A stretch of 18,711 nucleotides of DNA from Peptococcaceae bacterium BRH_c23 (GTDB lineage: Bacteria; Bacillota_B; Desulfitobacteriia; Desulfitobacteriales; Desulfitobacteriaceae): contig LADV01000028.1 in NCBI GenBank assembly GCA_000961805.1, positions 1 through 18,711 of the forward strand. Direction: 5' to 3'. Positions 8,195-16,033 of this stretch are shown in pieces. The first letter of the stretch is position 1. Each line of letters starts with the position of its first letter. The notes under the pieces were generated by a model. The model ran no database searches. It was not told where the DNA came from and worked only from the letters and a program-made list of their open reading frames with translations. Both the position numbers and the translations under genes were made by a program.

Positions 8195-9192
8195 ATTTGC
8201 GGATTAAAGAGTACCTAAGTAAAGCAGTAGCGGGTGGTGAACTTCGTAAGTCAGAAATAGAAGCATTGTTTCGAGTTCCGGTGCTCTCGGAAGAGTACTT
8301 CATGATTCTTCATGCCGCTCGATCTGTGAGTGAGCAAGCAGCTCAGGGGTTGGCTGAGGTGCATGCTCAGGTGGGCATTAATGCTGGGCCCTGTCCTCGT
8401 AATTGTGTTTTTTGCTCCTTTGCAGCCTGTCATGGGATTTTCAAGACAGCTACGGTACTAGGGATGGAGGAAATTATTGAACGGTGTGATCACTTTCAAC
8501 GGGCAGGCGCAAACGCGATTTACTTGATGATGACGGCCAATTTTGATTTTGTCGAGTTTCTGAAGATGGGGTGCGAGGTTCGGGCTGCTCTAGGGCCAGA
8601 AGCCGTCTTGCTTGCTAATACCGGGGATTTCGGGCATGAGGGAGCGGAAGCATTGCGCCAAGCTGGCTTTCAGGGAATCTATCATGCAGTCCGTTTGAGG
8701 GAAGGAAAGGTCACACTAATTAAGCCGGAAACTCGTTTGCGGACAATCCAAGCGGCTAAAGACGTGGGCTTGGTGATTGCGACCTGTGTGGAACCGGTCG
8801 GTCCGGAACACAGTGTGGAGGAGTTAACAGAAATGACCCTTCTCACCCGAGAAATGGCGCCCGTCTTTAGTGGTGCCGCTCGGCGTATTCCTATTCCCGG
8901 TACTGTGCTTGCCCAAGAGGGAATCGTGTCAGAAGCAACTATGGCACTGATCCTAGCGGTTGTCCGCCTAGGCGTGGGCTACACGGTACCATTAAACTGT
9001 ACCCATGAACCAAACGGCATGGGGGTTCTGGCAGGGGCAAGTATTTTGTGGGCAGAAGAAGGCTCAAACCCACGGGATGTCCGAGAACAAACCAGCCGGG
9101 GTTATTCTGTGGAGGGCTGCCAAACAGTCTTGAGTGAAGCTCATTGGAAGGTTGCCGATGGACCTTCCCCGGCAGTGCTGAGAAGGATATAA
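8191..9192 (+). CDS. BioB-like radical SAM enzyme
   Basis: A 333-residue radical SAM enzyme most like the biotin synthase/HydE/PylB group. CPRNCVFC gives the CX3CX2C cluster motif (C68, C72, C75). IATCVEPVGPEHSVEE places a Cys where BioB has the ligand of its second cluster, and RRIPIPGTVLA matches the BioB IPIPGT segment. Extra cysteines occur at 80 and in NCTHEPNG and EGCQTV. There are no other biotin genes here, so a biotin role is doubtful; sulfur or selenium insertion, or a radical rearrangement on the product of the two transferases, is an inference. The start is TTG 8191, coupled to the previous stop, with GAAAGTGAG upstream. Cytoplasmic and full length. Confidence 0.85.
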   Translation: MNLRIKEYLSKAVAGGELRKSEIEALFRVPVLSEEYFMILHAARSVSEQAAQGLAEVHAQVGINAGPCPRNCVFCSFAACHGIFKTATVLGMEEIIERCDHFQRAGANAIYLMMTANFDFVEFLKMGCEVRAALGPEAVLLANTGDFGHEGAEALRQAGFQGIYHAVRLREGKVTLIKPETRLRTIQAAKDVGLVIATCVEPVGPEHSVEELTEMTLLTREMAPVFSGAARRIPIPGTVLAQEGIVSEATMALILAVVRLGVGYTVPLNCTHEPNGMGVLAGASILWAEEGSNPRDVREQTSRGYSVEGCQTVLSEAHWKVADGPSPAVLRRI

Positions 9193-9250
9193 AAGTCCCG
9201 AATGGCAAATTTAAAGAGCATGGTTCATAAAATATGAGGGGGAACTATTA

Positions 9251-9775
9251 ATGGAAAAGAAGATGATTTTTGGGAAACGTTTAGCTTTGGCTTTGACTGT
9301 AACATTAACTTTGGTACTGTCTGGTTGTGGTTCCAGCAGCACCACCGGGCAACCCACTCCAACGACACCCGCAACTAATACTGCGTCGAATAGCACGCCG
9401 GATTCACCTAGTAAGGAGATCAAAGACTTTAAATATTATACTGCCGACCAGCTCAAGCAAGCCATCGAGAAGAAAACTCCTCTGCAAATTGTGGATATTC
9501 AAGTGGAAGCAGAGTATAATGCCCATCACATTCAAGGGGTAATCCCAACTTATGCGTATCCCGTTAAAACCGATGAGGAAAAAGCTAAACTTGCTAAGGT
9601 TTTACCAGAACTGAAGGCTTCGCAGGATCCGATCGTGGTCGTTTGCCCTAAAGGGGGCGGTGGAGCCAAAAGTGCAATTCAATACTTAGCCGATCAAGGC
9701 ATTGCGGAATCCAGGCTCTTGATTCTGAAAAAAGGCCAAGCTGGATGGCCCTATGCCGAGCTATTAACGAAGTAG
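9251..9775 (+). CDS. Rhodanese-domain lipoprotein
   Basis: A secreted, lipid-anchored single-domain rhodanese (174 residues). The signal peptide is residues 1-25, with the lipobox LVLSGC and Cys26 as the lipidation site, followed by a Ser/Thr/Pro linker (27-55). The rhodanese domain runs from about 62: LQIVDIQVEAEYNAHHIQG, then the active loop VVVCPKGGGGAKSA with Cys133. The loop has Gly/Lys where CxxxxR usually has Arg, so the substrate may be atypical. GAGGGGG 7-13 bases before ATG 9251. It lies 58 bases after the radical SAM gene with no terminator between, so it belongs to the same transcript. It likely handles a sulfane sulfur or related anion outside the membrane. Confidence 0.88.
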   Translation: MEKKMIFGKRLALALTVTLTLVLSGCGSSSTTGQPTPTTPATNTASNSTPDSPSKEIKDFKYYTADQLKQAIEKKTPLQIVDIQVEAEYNAHHIQGVIPTYAYPVKTDEEKAKLAKVLPELKASQDPIVVVCPKGGGGAKSAIQYLADQGIAESRLLILKKGQAGWPYAELLTK

Positions 9776-9839
9776 AAGATGGAACACGACTTATAGAAGT
9801 TTGGTTCTTTAGAGTGGATCGATGATGGGAAGGGTTAAT

Positions 9840-10544
9840 GTGGTAAAAAGCTTTCTAAGTGGATATAAAGGAAAACTCTTAGTATTGTTAGTGGTGCTAG
9901 GGCTATACTACTTTATTCCCGTGATAAAAATAAATATTAATCAAGTTTTTTTTATTCTTAGTAATATGGATGTCGATTTAGTGAGGGGCTATATTTTAGG
10001 GTTTGGCATTTGGGCCCCAATAGTCTCCTTTCTGTTGATGATTTTCCAGTCTGTAATAGCGCCCCTGCCCGCCTTTATCATCACCTTTGCCAACGCTAGT
10101 TTGTTTGGTTGGGTATACGGCGCGATTCTTTCGTGGTCTAGTGCTATGGTAGGGGCTGCATTGTGTTTTTATATTGCTAGGTATTTAGGACGAGTCGTGG
10201 TTGAGAAACTGACCTCTCGAACAGCCTTAGAGAAGGCCGATCATTTTTTCCAACAGTATGGGAAATTCGCCATCGTAATTGCTCGATTACTTCCTTTTGT
10301 TTCGTTTGACATAGTGAGTTATGCAGCTGGGTTAACGTCGATGAGATTTTGGCCGTTCTTTATTGCCACAGGAATTGGACAACTGCCAGCAACTATTGTT
10401 TACTCTTATATCGGAGGTATGTTAACGGGTACAACCAAGACGTTGGTCTTTGGGTTGTTAATGCTGTTTGCAGTTACTGCCTTTATGGTGTTAATCAAGC
10501 AAGTTTGGAATGATAGAAAAAAGGAGGTGGAAAAAAGTGTTTAA
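9840..10544 (+). CDS. TVP38/TMEM64 (DedA-superfamily) membrane protein
   Basis: Second TVP38-type membrane protein of the operon, with an ordinary N-terminus. A helix LLVLLVVLGLYYFIPV lies near the start. The core follows: PLPAFIITFANASLFGWVYG, then ILSWSSAMVGAALCFYIARYLG, and IARLLPFVSFDIVSYAAG, the family R-x-x-P...G motif. The start is GTG 9840, with GGAAGGG five bases upstream; the in-frame ATGs at 9822 and 9825 have no good ribosome site. It overlaps the next lipoprotein gene by 8 bases. Sandwiched between two rhodanese lipoproteins, it is probably the membrane partner in their pathway. Function unproven. Confidence 0.88.
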   Translation: MVKSFLSGYKGKLLVLLVVLGLYYFIPVIKININQVFFILSNMDVDLVRGYILGFGIWAPIVSFLLMIFQSVIAPLPAFIITFANASLFGWVYGAILSWSSAMVGAALCFYIARYLGRVVVEKLTSRTALEKADHFFQQYGKFAIVIARLLPFVSFDIVSYAAGLTSMRFWPFFIATGIGQLPATIVYSYIGGMLTGTTKTLVFGLLMLFAVTAFMVLIKQVWNDRKKEVEKSV

Positions 10545-11370
10545 AAAGTTCCTTGGCAGTGGGGTGCTTTTATTAGGCTTAATGCTATTATTAAGCGCAT
10601 GTGGGCAGCAGAAACCTGCGAATTCTGACTCAGGCCAAACTAAAGTAGCAGCTGATCTTTCAGTTTATAAAAATGGCGATGTATTTATAACGCCTCAGGA
10701 GCTTCAAAAGAAGCTGGGAGATAAATCAGCCATCTTAGTGGATACAAACAAACCAGATGTTTATGAAAAAGGACACATTCCAGGAGCCATCGGAATTGGT
10801 TGGCATGGACTTTCAAAAATAGTGGGTAAACCAGGAGATCCTTTATGGGGAACAACTCTGGACAAAGAGGAGCTTACTAAAAAGCTTGAGTCTTACGGAG
10901 TGACGAACAGTACGCTTGTGGTATTCACGTCAAATTTGCTGCCTGGACCGGGTTCTGATGGAAGAAGTGTCTGGCAACTTAGGATGGCTGGGCTTGACAA
11001 TGTTAAGCTTTTATACGGAGGGAATCCTTATTGGAAGGAACTGGGCTTTGAAATGACCAAAGAGGCACCTCCAAAGCCTTTTTCGGTTACGGGGCTTACG
11101 CTTAAAGAGTTTGATAAAAGCTACTCAGCGGACAAAGCTTATATCTATGCCAACCTTGGTAAAACAGTCATCATAGATGTTAGGACGGAAAAGGAATATA
11201 AGGGAAGCCAAGATTCAGGTGAGGCCAGAGGAGGGCATATTCAGGGAGCAAAGCACTTAGTTTGGTCATCCTTGCTCAATGAAAATGGAACTCCAAAATC
11301 CCCTGAAGTAATCATAAAGATGATGGCAGATTTGGGAGTTACTCCACAAGACGATTTTGTAGTTTACTGA
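10537..11370 (+). pseudogene. Tandem-rhodanese lipoprotein truncated at its active site
   Basis: Lipoprotein with signal and lipobox LLLSAC (Cys22 from GTG 10537). AGGAGGTGG is about 10 bases upstream, and the in-frame ATG at 10510 would place this ribosome site inside the gene. Domain 1 (about 45-175) carries HIPGAIGIGWHG but no Cys in its loop (VVFTSNLLPGPGSDGR), as usual for the inactive half of a tandem rhodanese. Domain 2 starts IIDVRTEKEYKG and GGHIQGAKHLVW and runs to DDFVVY, where the catalytic Cys should come next; instead there is TGA (11368-11370). The last 50 or so residues are missing and antisense MFS sequence begins within about 15 bases. It is probably inactive as a sulfurtransferase. 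Confidence 0.85.
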
Positions 11371-11382
11371 ACGATGGGTATG

Positions 11383-11697
11383 CCAGATGTGGGTTGCTTG
11401 GGAGGACAGGAGTAAACTCCCTCCAATGAGCAACAAGCAGATTGTGGTTACAATACGCCCGCCGAAATGGTCGTTAAGTTTTCCTGCCAATGGCTGGGCA
11501 AAAGCATATACGATAAAACTCAGCATTGATATCGAAGTAACCACTGTCCTATCAACAGAAAAGTTTTGCTCCCAAGACGTGATATAAGCTCCAAATGAGG
11601 CGCGTGCTCCAAAAGTGACTAACAGACCAAGGAATAGTATGGCAAGTATCACCCAGGCATAGTCAAAGGGAAGTTTGTGCGCATGTTTTCTCGACAA
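11383..11697 (-). pseudogene. MFS transporter 5' fragment
   Basis: On the minus strand the reading from TTG 11697 gives LPFDYAWVILAILFLGLLVT, then GARASFGAYITSWEQNF, then AFAQPLAGKLNDHFGGR and GGSLLLSSQATHIW. These are the first three helices of a major facilitator protein, with the GxLxDxxGGR loop between helices 2 and 3. Sequence after the Trp (11383) is antisense rhodanese, so about three quarters of the transporter is missing. The reading frame extends upstream to ATG 11823 without MFS character, so the true start is uncertain. AAAGAAGTGG upstream of 11697 could be its ribosome site. A deletion or inversion joined it tail-to-tail with the rhodanese gene. Confidence 0.7.
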
Positions 11698-12134
11698 GAG
11701 AATAACCACTTCTTTCTTTAGCTGTGTTATTTTGAGCGTCGTTAGAAAATGGCAGTGACTATATCTAAACGTTTCTAACTGAACATGCTTCCAAGTGACC
11801 CCGGTATCTGCCAGGGTCTTCATTAGTTAGTTTTAGTATACATCTTTCTTCTCAATTCAAGTAGTTATTTCCAGTTTAAGTAGATATCAAAATAGCCAGC
11901 TCCAGCTCAAGAAACACCTGCTGGATGACAGTAACTGGAATGAAATATTAATGGAAAAAGGTTGAATTTTAATTATACAAGGATAAACTAACCTTGCTTA
12001 GAAAAGCATAATCGTGGTGAAAAAATCGAATGAGTTAACGTGTTTTGAAAATATATTTACGCTCTTACCTAAGTGGAATAGAGCAAGCCTAAAACACATA
12101 TTGTAGGGTAAGAACTCCGCCAGGGAGGCATGAT
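11698..12134. other. Decayed intergenic stretch before the LolA-like gene
   Basis: No complete gene. A plus-strand open run without a start (about 11835-11965) reads SQLQLKKHLLDDSNWNEILM and ends with TGA at 11963; it is protein-like in composition but I do not recognise it. TCTTACC (12063-12069) and GGTAAGA (12107-12113) form a 7-bp inverted repeat just before the next gene. A TTGAAA at 12045 has no good -10 at the right distance. Otherwise I see nothing. Confidence 0.4.
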
Positions 12135-12797
12135 ATGAAGAAAAGAGGATTATGGTTACTCATCGGTATCGGCATCGTGTTGATGGGGGGATTTCTAGGA
12201 CGCTATTATTGGCAGCCAGACCCCACTTATTTAGTCACACACGGCTTAGAACGATTGAACACAGCGACCTCTTTTCGCTACAGTCTAACCCAACATCAAT
12301 GGGTGGAGGGAAAAGATCGCGTACTCACTCAGATTCTAGGAGAAAAGGATGGTGGGAATACTCGAATCTTAGGACAGCTGGTCGGTAGCGAAGTGGAAAT
12401 GATCAAAATTGGAGATTCTACCTACAGCAAAGATCCTTTCAGCAAGAAGTGGATACGGTTTGCTAATGCTCCAGCAGCTCAGGAAGTCTTTCTGGCGGAG
12501 CTCAACCCCCTATCTTCGCTTCAATTGAAAGAACTCGGTGAGGTGATGCTTAAAGGTCAAGACAAGGTTAACGGAAGTAAGACTTGGGTATTTCAATTAA
12601 GACCTAGTGTACAGAATCAAATGATGGAGGTATTTTGGACCGAGTTCCAATACACGCTTTATATACGCAAATCTGATAAAATGCTTGTAAAAGCAACTAT
12701 CGAAGCTAAGAATAAAGCTAAGTCCGACCCCATGACGATGACACTTGAGTTTAAAGATATTGGTAAGAAGATCGATATTCATGTTCCGGATATCTAA
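12135..12797 (+). CDS. Membrane-anchored LolA/LppX-like protein
   Basis: A 220-residue protein with a basic start and one membrane helix (about 5-22, GLWLLIGIGIVLMGGFLG) and the rest outside the cell. There is no lipobox. The outside part has the beta-strand-rich, alternating pattern of LolA/LppX/LprG-like lipid-carrier or sensor folds: YLVTHGLERLNTATSFRYSL, EMIKIGDSTYSKDPFSKKWI, VFQLRPSVQ, YIRKSDKMLVKATIEA. The family assignment is by fold impression, not a diagnostic motif, and function is unknown. GGGAGG about 8 bases before ATG 12135. It stands alone, with its own terminator. Confidence 0.75.
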   Translation: MKKRGLWLLIGIGIVLMGGFLGRYYWQPDPTYLVTHGLERLNTATSFRYSLTQHQWVEGKDRVLTQILGEKDGGNTRILGQLVGSEVEMIKIGDSTYSKDPFSKKWIRFANAPAAQEVFLAELNPLSSLQLKELGEVMLKGQDKVNGSKTWVFQLRPSVQNQMMEVFWTEFQYTLYIRKSDKMLVKATIEAKNKAKSDPMTMTLEFKDIGKKIDIHVPDI

Positions 12798-12813
12798 AGA
12801 GTTGTAGACACTG

Positions 12814-12860
12814 AGAGGCAGGAATAGACCCTATTTGTGGGGGATATTCTTGCCTCTTTA
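12814..12860 (+). terminator. Terminator of the LolA-like gene
   Basis: AGAGGCAGGAATA (12814-12826) pairs with TATTCTTGCCTCT (12845-12857), 13 pairs with one G-T, and ends in a short T-run (TCTTTAATTC). It lies 17 bases after the stop and separates this gene from hpt. Confidence 0.75.
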
Positions 12861-12953
12861 ATTCATTTTGTCTATTAAAAATGTCTCTAAACGCAATAAT
12901 AGTATAAGAATATACAAAATTAGTGCTGAAAACACAATGATAGAGAAAAGCGT

Positions 12954-12982
12954 TTGCACAATGGACTAGCCTCTGGTATAGT
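12954..12982 (+). promoter_or_regulatory. Promoter of hpt-guaA
   Basis: TTGCAC (12954-12959) and TATAGT (12977-12982) are separated by exactly 17 bases, a near-consensus sigma-A promoter. Start of transcription would be near 12989. A second TATAAT at 12993-12998 lacks a -35. No purine riboswitch or G-box core was seen before the hpt start at 13013. Confidence 0.6.
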
Positions 12983-13012
12983 TTTGGCATAGTATAATGG
13001 AGGTGTCCTTGG

Positions 13013-13555
13013 ATGGAAGAATATATTGCAAAAGTTTTGTTTTCTCGAGAGGAATTGGCCAAGCGCGTGGCCGAACTTGGAGCTGAAATTACTAGGGATT
13101 ATGAAGGTAAGAATATTTTAGTCCTCGGAATTCTGAAAGGCGCTGTTCCCTTTATGGTAGATCTCATTCGTGAGATCAAATTGCCTTTAGCCTATGATTT
13201 TATGGCGTTATCGAGTTATGGAGCGTCTACTCAGTCATCGGGTGTTGTGCGGATCCTCAAGGATTTAGAGCGTAGTGTTGAAGACGTTCATATTCTAGTC
13301 ACCGAAGATATCGTGGATACGGGCCTAACCTTAAAGTATTTGACCGAAAACTTAAGAGCTCGGAATCCGCTTAGTGTAAAAGTCGTTACTCTCCTTGACA
13401 AATCCGAACGTCGTAAAGTCAATGTTGTTCCTGATTACAATGGATTTTCGATCCCCGATGAATTTGTCGTGGGATATGGCTTAGACTTTAACGAAGAGTA
13501 TCGTAATTTGCCCTATGTCGGAGTTTTAAAGCAAGAGGCCTACGAAATTATATAA
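13013..13555 (+). CDS. hpt: Hypoxanthine phosphoribosyltransferase
   Basis: Cytoplasmic purine salvage enzyme joining hypoxanthine or guanine to PRPP. The 180-residue length is typical. The PRPP loop [14 protein letters not shown] (94-107, with the EDIVDTG core) is complete, [13 protein letters not shown] (37-48) is the second PRPP contact, SSYG (67-70) is the flexible loop, and [22 protein letters not shown] forms the base-binding C-terminus. GGAGGTG about 8 bases before ATG 13013. The neighbouring guaA is 18 bases downstream, so the two form a purine salvage/GMP transcription unit. Confidence 0.96.
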   Translation: MEEYIAKVLFSREELAKRVAELGAEITRDYEGKNILVLGILKGAVPFMVDLIREIKLPLAYDFMALSSYGASTQSSGVVRILKDLERSVEDVHILVTEDIVDTGLTLKYLTENLRARNPLSVKVVTLLDKSERRKVNVVPDYNGFSIPDEFVVGYGLDFNEEYRNLPYVGVLKQEAYEII

Positions 13556-13573
13556 ATAATAAGAATGGTGTGA

Positions 13574-15112
13574 ATGATAGTGGCTCAGGAAGTTGTCTTA
13601 GTTTTGGATTTTGGAGGACAATATAATCAACTTATTGCCCGCCGTGTACGTGAAGCTCATGTGTATTCTGAGATGATTTCCCATAAAACTTCAATTGAGG
13701 AAATCCGGGCTCGTCAACCAAAAGGGATTATCCTATCCGGTGGACCGGCAAGTGTCAATCAACAGAATGCGCCCGAAGTTGATCCCGAAATTTATAACTT
13801 AGAGATTCCTATTTTGGGGATATGCTATGGGATGCAGCTTATGGCTGTACAACTAGGGGGTAAAGTAGAACATCCAGTAGCTAGTGAATATGGCAAAGCA
13901 GTACTCACGGTTGATGCACCGACGGATTTATGGGAAGGCTTAGGTGGAGACCGTCCGTGTTGGATGAGTCATGGTGATTCTGTTATTTCATTGCCAGAGG
14001 GCTTTGTAGTCGCTGCTCATACAGGGCATACTCCGGTTGCGGCAATGATGAACGTAGAGCGACATTTTTATGGCGTTCAATTCCACCCGGAAGTAAAACA
14101 TACTCCAGATGGTCAAGCGATGTTAGAAAAGTTTCTGTTCGAAGTTTGTAAATGCAGTGGGGACTGGACCATGGAGTCATTTATCGAGTTACAAGTCGCT
14201 GAAATCCGAGCTAAGGTCGGTAATGGGCATATCCTATGCGCATTAAGCGGTGGGGTAGATTCCTCAGTAGCAGCGGCGTTAGTGCACAAGGCAGTAGGAG
14301 ATCAATTGACCTGTGTCTTTGTGGATCATGGATTCATGCGTAAGAATGAGGCAGAACAGGTTAAAAAGATTTTCATGGAGCAATTCCAACTTAATCTGGT
14401 CTTTGTCGATGTCCATGAACGGTTCATGGAAAAACTCGCCGGGGTATCCGATCCCGAAACGAAACGTAAAGCGATAGGGAATGAGTTTATCCGAGTTTTT
14501 GAAGTAGAGGCCTTAAAGCTCGGTAAGGTTGATTTTTTAGTCCAGGGAACTCTCTATCCTGATATTGTCGAGAGCGGGACGGAAACAGCGGAAACGATCA
14601 AGAGTCATCACAACGTCGGTGGTTTACCGGAGGACATGAAGTTTGAGCTGATCGAGCCGTTGCGGATGCTTTTTAAAGATGAAGTGCGTGAACTAGGCAT
14701 CGAACTTGGAATGAGTGAAGAGATTGTCTGGCGTCAACCGTTCCCAGGACCGGGTCTGGCAATTCGAATACTCGGAGAAGTAACCCGTGAAAAACTAGAT
14801 ATTTTGCGGGAAGCGGATGCCATTATTTTGGAGGAAATCCGGAGCTCAGGCCTCTATCGAGACTTATGGCAAAGCTTTGCGGTACTTCCTTCCATCAAAA
14901 GCGTCGGCGTAATGGGAGATGGTCGCACATACGAGTACCCCATTATTCTGAGGGCAGTCACCAGTGAAGATGCCATGACGGCAGATTGGGCAAGGCTTCC
15001 GTATGAAGTCCTGCATAACATCTCCTCGAGGATTGTGAACGAGGTGCAGGGCGTTAACAGGGTTGTTTATGATATTACCTCAAAGCCCCCTGGGACGATT
15101 GAGTGGGAGTAA
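13574..15112 (+). CDS. guaA: GMP synthase (glutamine-hydrolysing)
   Basis: Converts XMP, ATP and glutamine to GMP. A 512-residue two-domain protein. The class I amidotransferase domain has Cys84 in GICYGMQ and His171/Glu173 in FHPEV. The ATP pyrophosphatase domain has LSGGVDSSV (224-232), and the dimerisation domain ends [15 protein letters not shown], the standard GuaA end. The start ATG 13574 has GGTGTG just upstream; the in-frame GTG at 13580 (VAQEVVL) is an alternative. All catalytic residues are intact. The 3' end of guaA is a known integration hotspot for genomic islands, and degraded mobile DNA begins right after its terminator. Confidence 0.97.
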   Translation: MIVAQEVVLVLDFGGQYNQLIARRVREAHVYSEMISHKTSIEEIRARQPKGIILSGGPASVNQQNAPEVDPEIYNLEIPILGICYGMQLMAVQLGGKVEHPVASEYGKAVLTVDAPTDLWEGLGGDRPCWMSHGDSVISLPEGFVVAAHTGHTPVAAMMNVERHFYGVQFHPEVKHTPDGQAMLEKFLFEVCKCSGDWTMESFIELQVAEIRAKVGNGHILCALSGGVDSSVAAALVHKAVGDQLTCVFVDHGFMRKNEAEQVKKIFMEQFQLNLVFVDVHERFMEKLAGVSDPETKRKAIGNEFIRVFEVEALKLGKVDFLVQGTLYPDIVESGTETAETIKSHHNVGGLPEDMKFELIEPLRMLFKDEVRELGIELGMSEEIVWRQPFPGPGLAIRILGEVTREKLDILREADAIILEEIRSSGLYRDLWQSFAVLPSIKSVGVMGDGRTYEYPIILRAVTSEDAMTADWARLPYEVLHNISSRIVNEVQGVNRVVYDITSKPPGTIEWE

Positions 15113-15120
15113 TAAACACA

Positions 15121-15162
15121 GCCCCGAGAACCTCAGTAAATCAAGGTTCTCGGGGCGTTTTT
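15121..15162 (+). terminator. Terminator of hpt-guaA
   Basis: GCCCCGAGAACCT (15121-15133) pairs perfectly with AGGTTCTCGGGGC (15144-15156) around a ten-base loop, followed by GTTTTTA. A textbook rho-independent terminator eight bases after the guaA stop. Confidence 0.95.
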
Positions 15163-15224
15163 ATGCTCAGTGATAACAGATTGATAACAGTTTAGCTTTT
15201 CATGTGCTTTAGGTATCCAGTGGC

Positions 15225-15724
15225 TTAGGATTTGCGCCACTTTTTCGCTGGCTCTCTCAGGTTGCCATCGTTGCATGTTTGCGGCCAGTTTAGTTTCCAT
15301 TCCATATATTCGGCCTTGCTGATTACCCCATCGGCAAGGTCTTTTTTGCGTTGCTGCCATTCTATAAAAAAATCATCAAGGAGGTGAGAGTTAAAATCAA
15401 CAGCAATGTGCTTTTCAGGAGATAGAGGTGCAGTGCTGTCTTCAATATCATGGAGGTATATAGGATAGTGTTCGTCCAACTCAAATAGTGTATATATCAC
15501 ATCTTCCGCAGCATAAAGGGAAGGTTCATAGATGGAACGGTAATTGACATCCAGCACTTCAGCAATTTTTTTCAGCATTTCCTCTTTGGGTGTTCGTGTG
15601 CCGGATTCATATTGCGCAATACGCACGTCGCAGTCTTATCGTCGAAGCCGATGGCAAGTCCTAACTCTTTTTGAGTTAGGCCGCGCAAATTGCGGATTCT
15701 CTTAATTCTATCTCCTACGGCCAT
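15225..15724 (-). pseudogene. XRE-family transcriptional regulator with a frameshift
   Basis: Read from ATG 15724 (GGAGGA upstream) the protein begins MAVGDRIKRIRNLRGLTQKE, then LGLAIGFDDKTA, a Cro/C1-type helix-turn-helix. Near 15630 the frame changes and continues as VRIAQYESGTRTPKEEMLKK, then IAEVLDVNYRSIYEP to the stop at 15225. Insertion of one base (GCGACGTG to GCGGACGTG on the minus strand) restores a single protein of about 166 residues, so a one-base deletion, or a sequencing error, is the whole defect. The C-terminal 100 residues are a helical domain common to XRE regulators carried on mobile elements. It probably controlled the element's genes. Confidence 0.8.
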
Positions 15725-15788
15725 AGTGATTCCTCCAGATGAAGCTCCTTCTGTCGGTTTAGCCAGAAAGAGTTCCCTGAAAACCTTT

Positions 15789-15959
15789 ATGAAACCCAGA
15801 AAATATTGGCTATCCCAAATAAGAAATGTGAAAAATCCCTGGTTATCCTATCTAACTGGCGATGAGATGCGAATTATTCTTTCCAAACCGGACAGCATTA
15901 AAAAGGACGGATTCCGCGACCTAGCAGTCACACCACATATATTCCGAAATCAAAACTAA
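15789..15959 (+). pseudogene. Tyrosine recombinase remnant (internal deletion)
   Basis: The fragment reads NPWLSYLTGDEMRIILSKPD, then SIKKDGFRDLAV, which is the junction between core-binding and catalytic domain in XerC-like integrases. It then jumps directly to TPHIFRNQN, equivalent to the late TPHxFRH motif that carries one catalytic Arg and His (the His is Asn here). About 150 codons between RDLA and TPH, holding the first catalytic Arg and Lys, are missing, as is the tyrosine end. The start of the gene is also lost where it abuts the XRE gene. Non-functional. Confidence 0.75.
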
Positions 15960-16033
15960 AATAAAATCCAAACTTTTAAGCAATAACAAAGGAAAGAAGC
16001 TATGTTCAACGATAAAAAGTTTGGATTTTATTT
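15959..16033. repeat. 19-bp inverted repeat between the recombinase remnants
   Basis: AAATAAAATCCAAACTTTT (15959-15977) is the exact reverse complement of 16015-16033, with a 37-base loop. It lies between the 3' ends of the convergent recombinase fragments and overlaps the last codons of the minus-strand one. It could be a two-way terminator, an end repeat of a lost element, or the trace of an inversion. The A/T-rich stem is weak for a terminator. Confidence 0.7.

Noticed and set aside
11368..11370. TGA exactly at the catalytic-Cys position of a rhodanese, beside selenium-associated gene families: possible selenocysteine
   Set aside because: The frame after TGA ends at TAA within about 15 codons and does not read as rhodanese; I see no good SECIS-like hairpin just downstream; antisense MFS sequence begins within 15 bases. 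A deletion joint explains it better. An intact homologue with in-frame TGA and a SECIS would revive the idea.
11387..11587. Plus-strand reading MWVAWEDRSKLPP that could be the continuation of the rhodanese
   Set aside because: The same bases on the minus strand give LLLSSQATHIW in a continuous, family-typical MFS helix; the plus reading is its antisense shadow.
11835..11965. Open plus-strand run ending LQLKKHLLDDSNWNEILMEKG
   Set aside because: No start codon, no ribosome site and no family I recognise; mentioned only as a possible coding relic.
15661..15679. CTAACTC-TTTTT-GAGTTAG stem-loop
   Set aside because: Lies inside the conserved helix-turn-helix coding part of the XRE gene (TQKEL), so the symmetry is most simply codon-driven.
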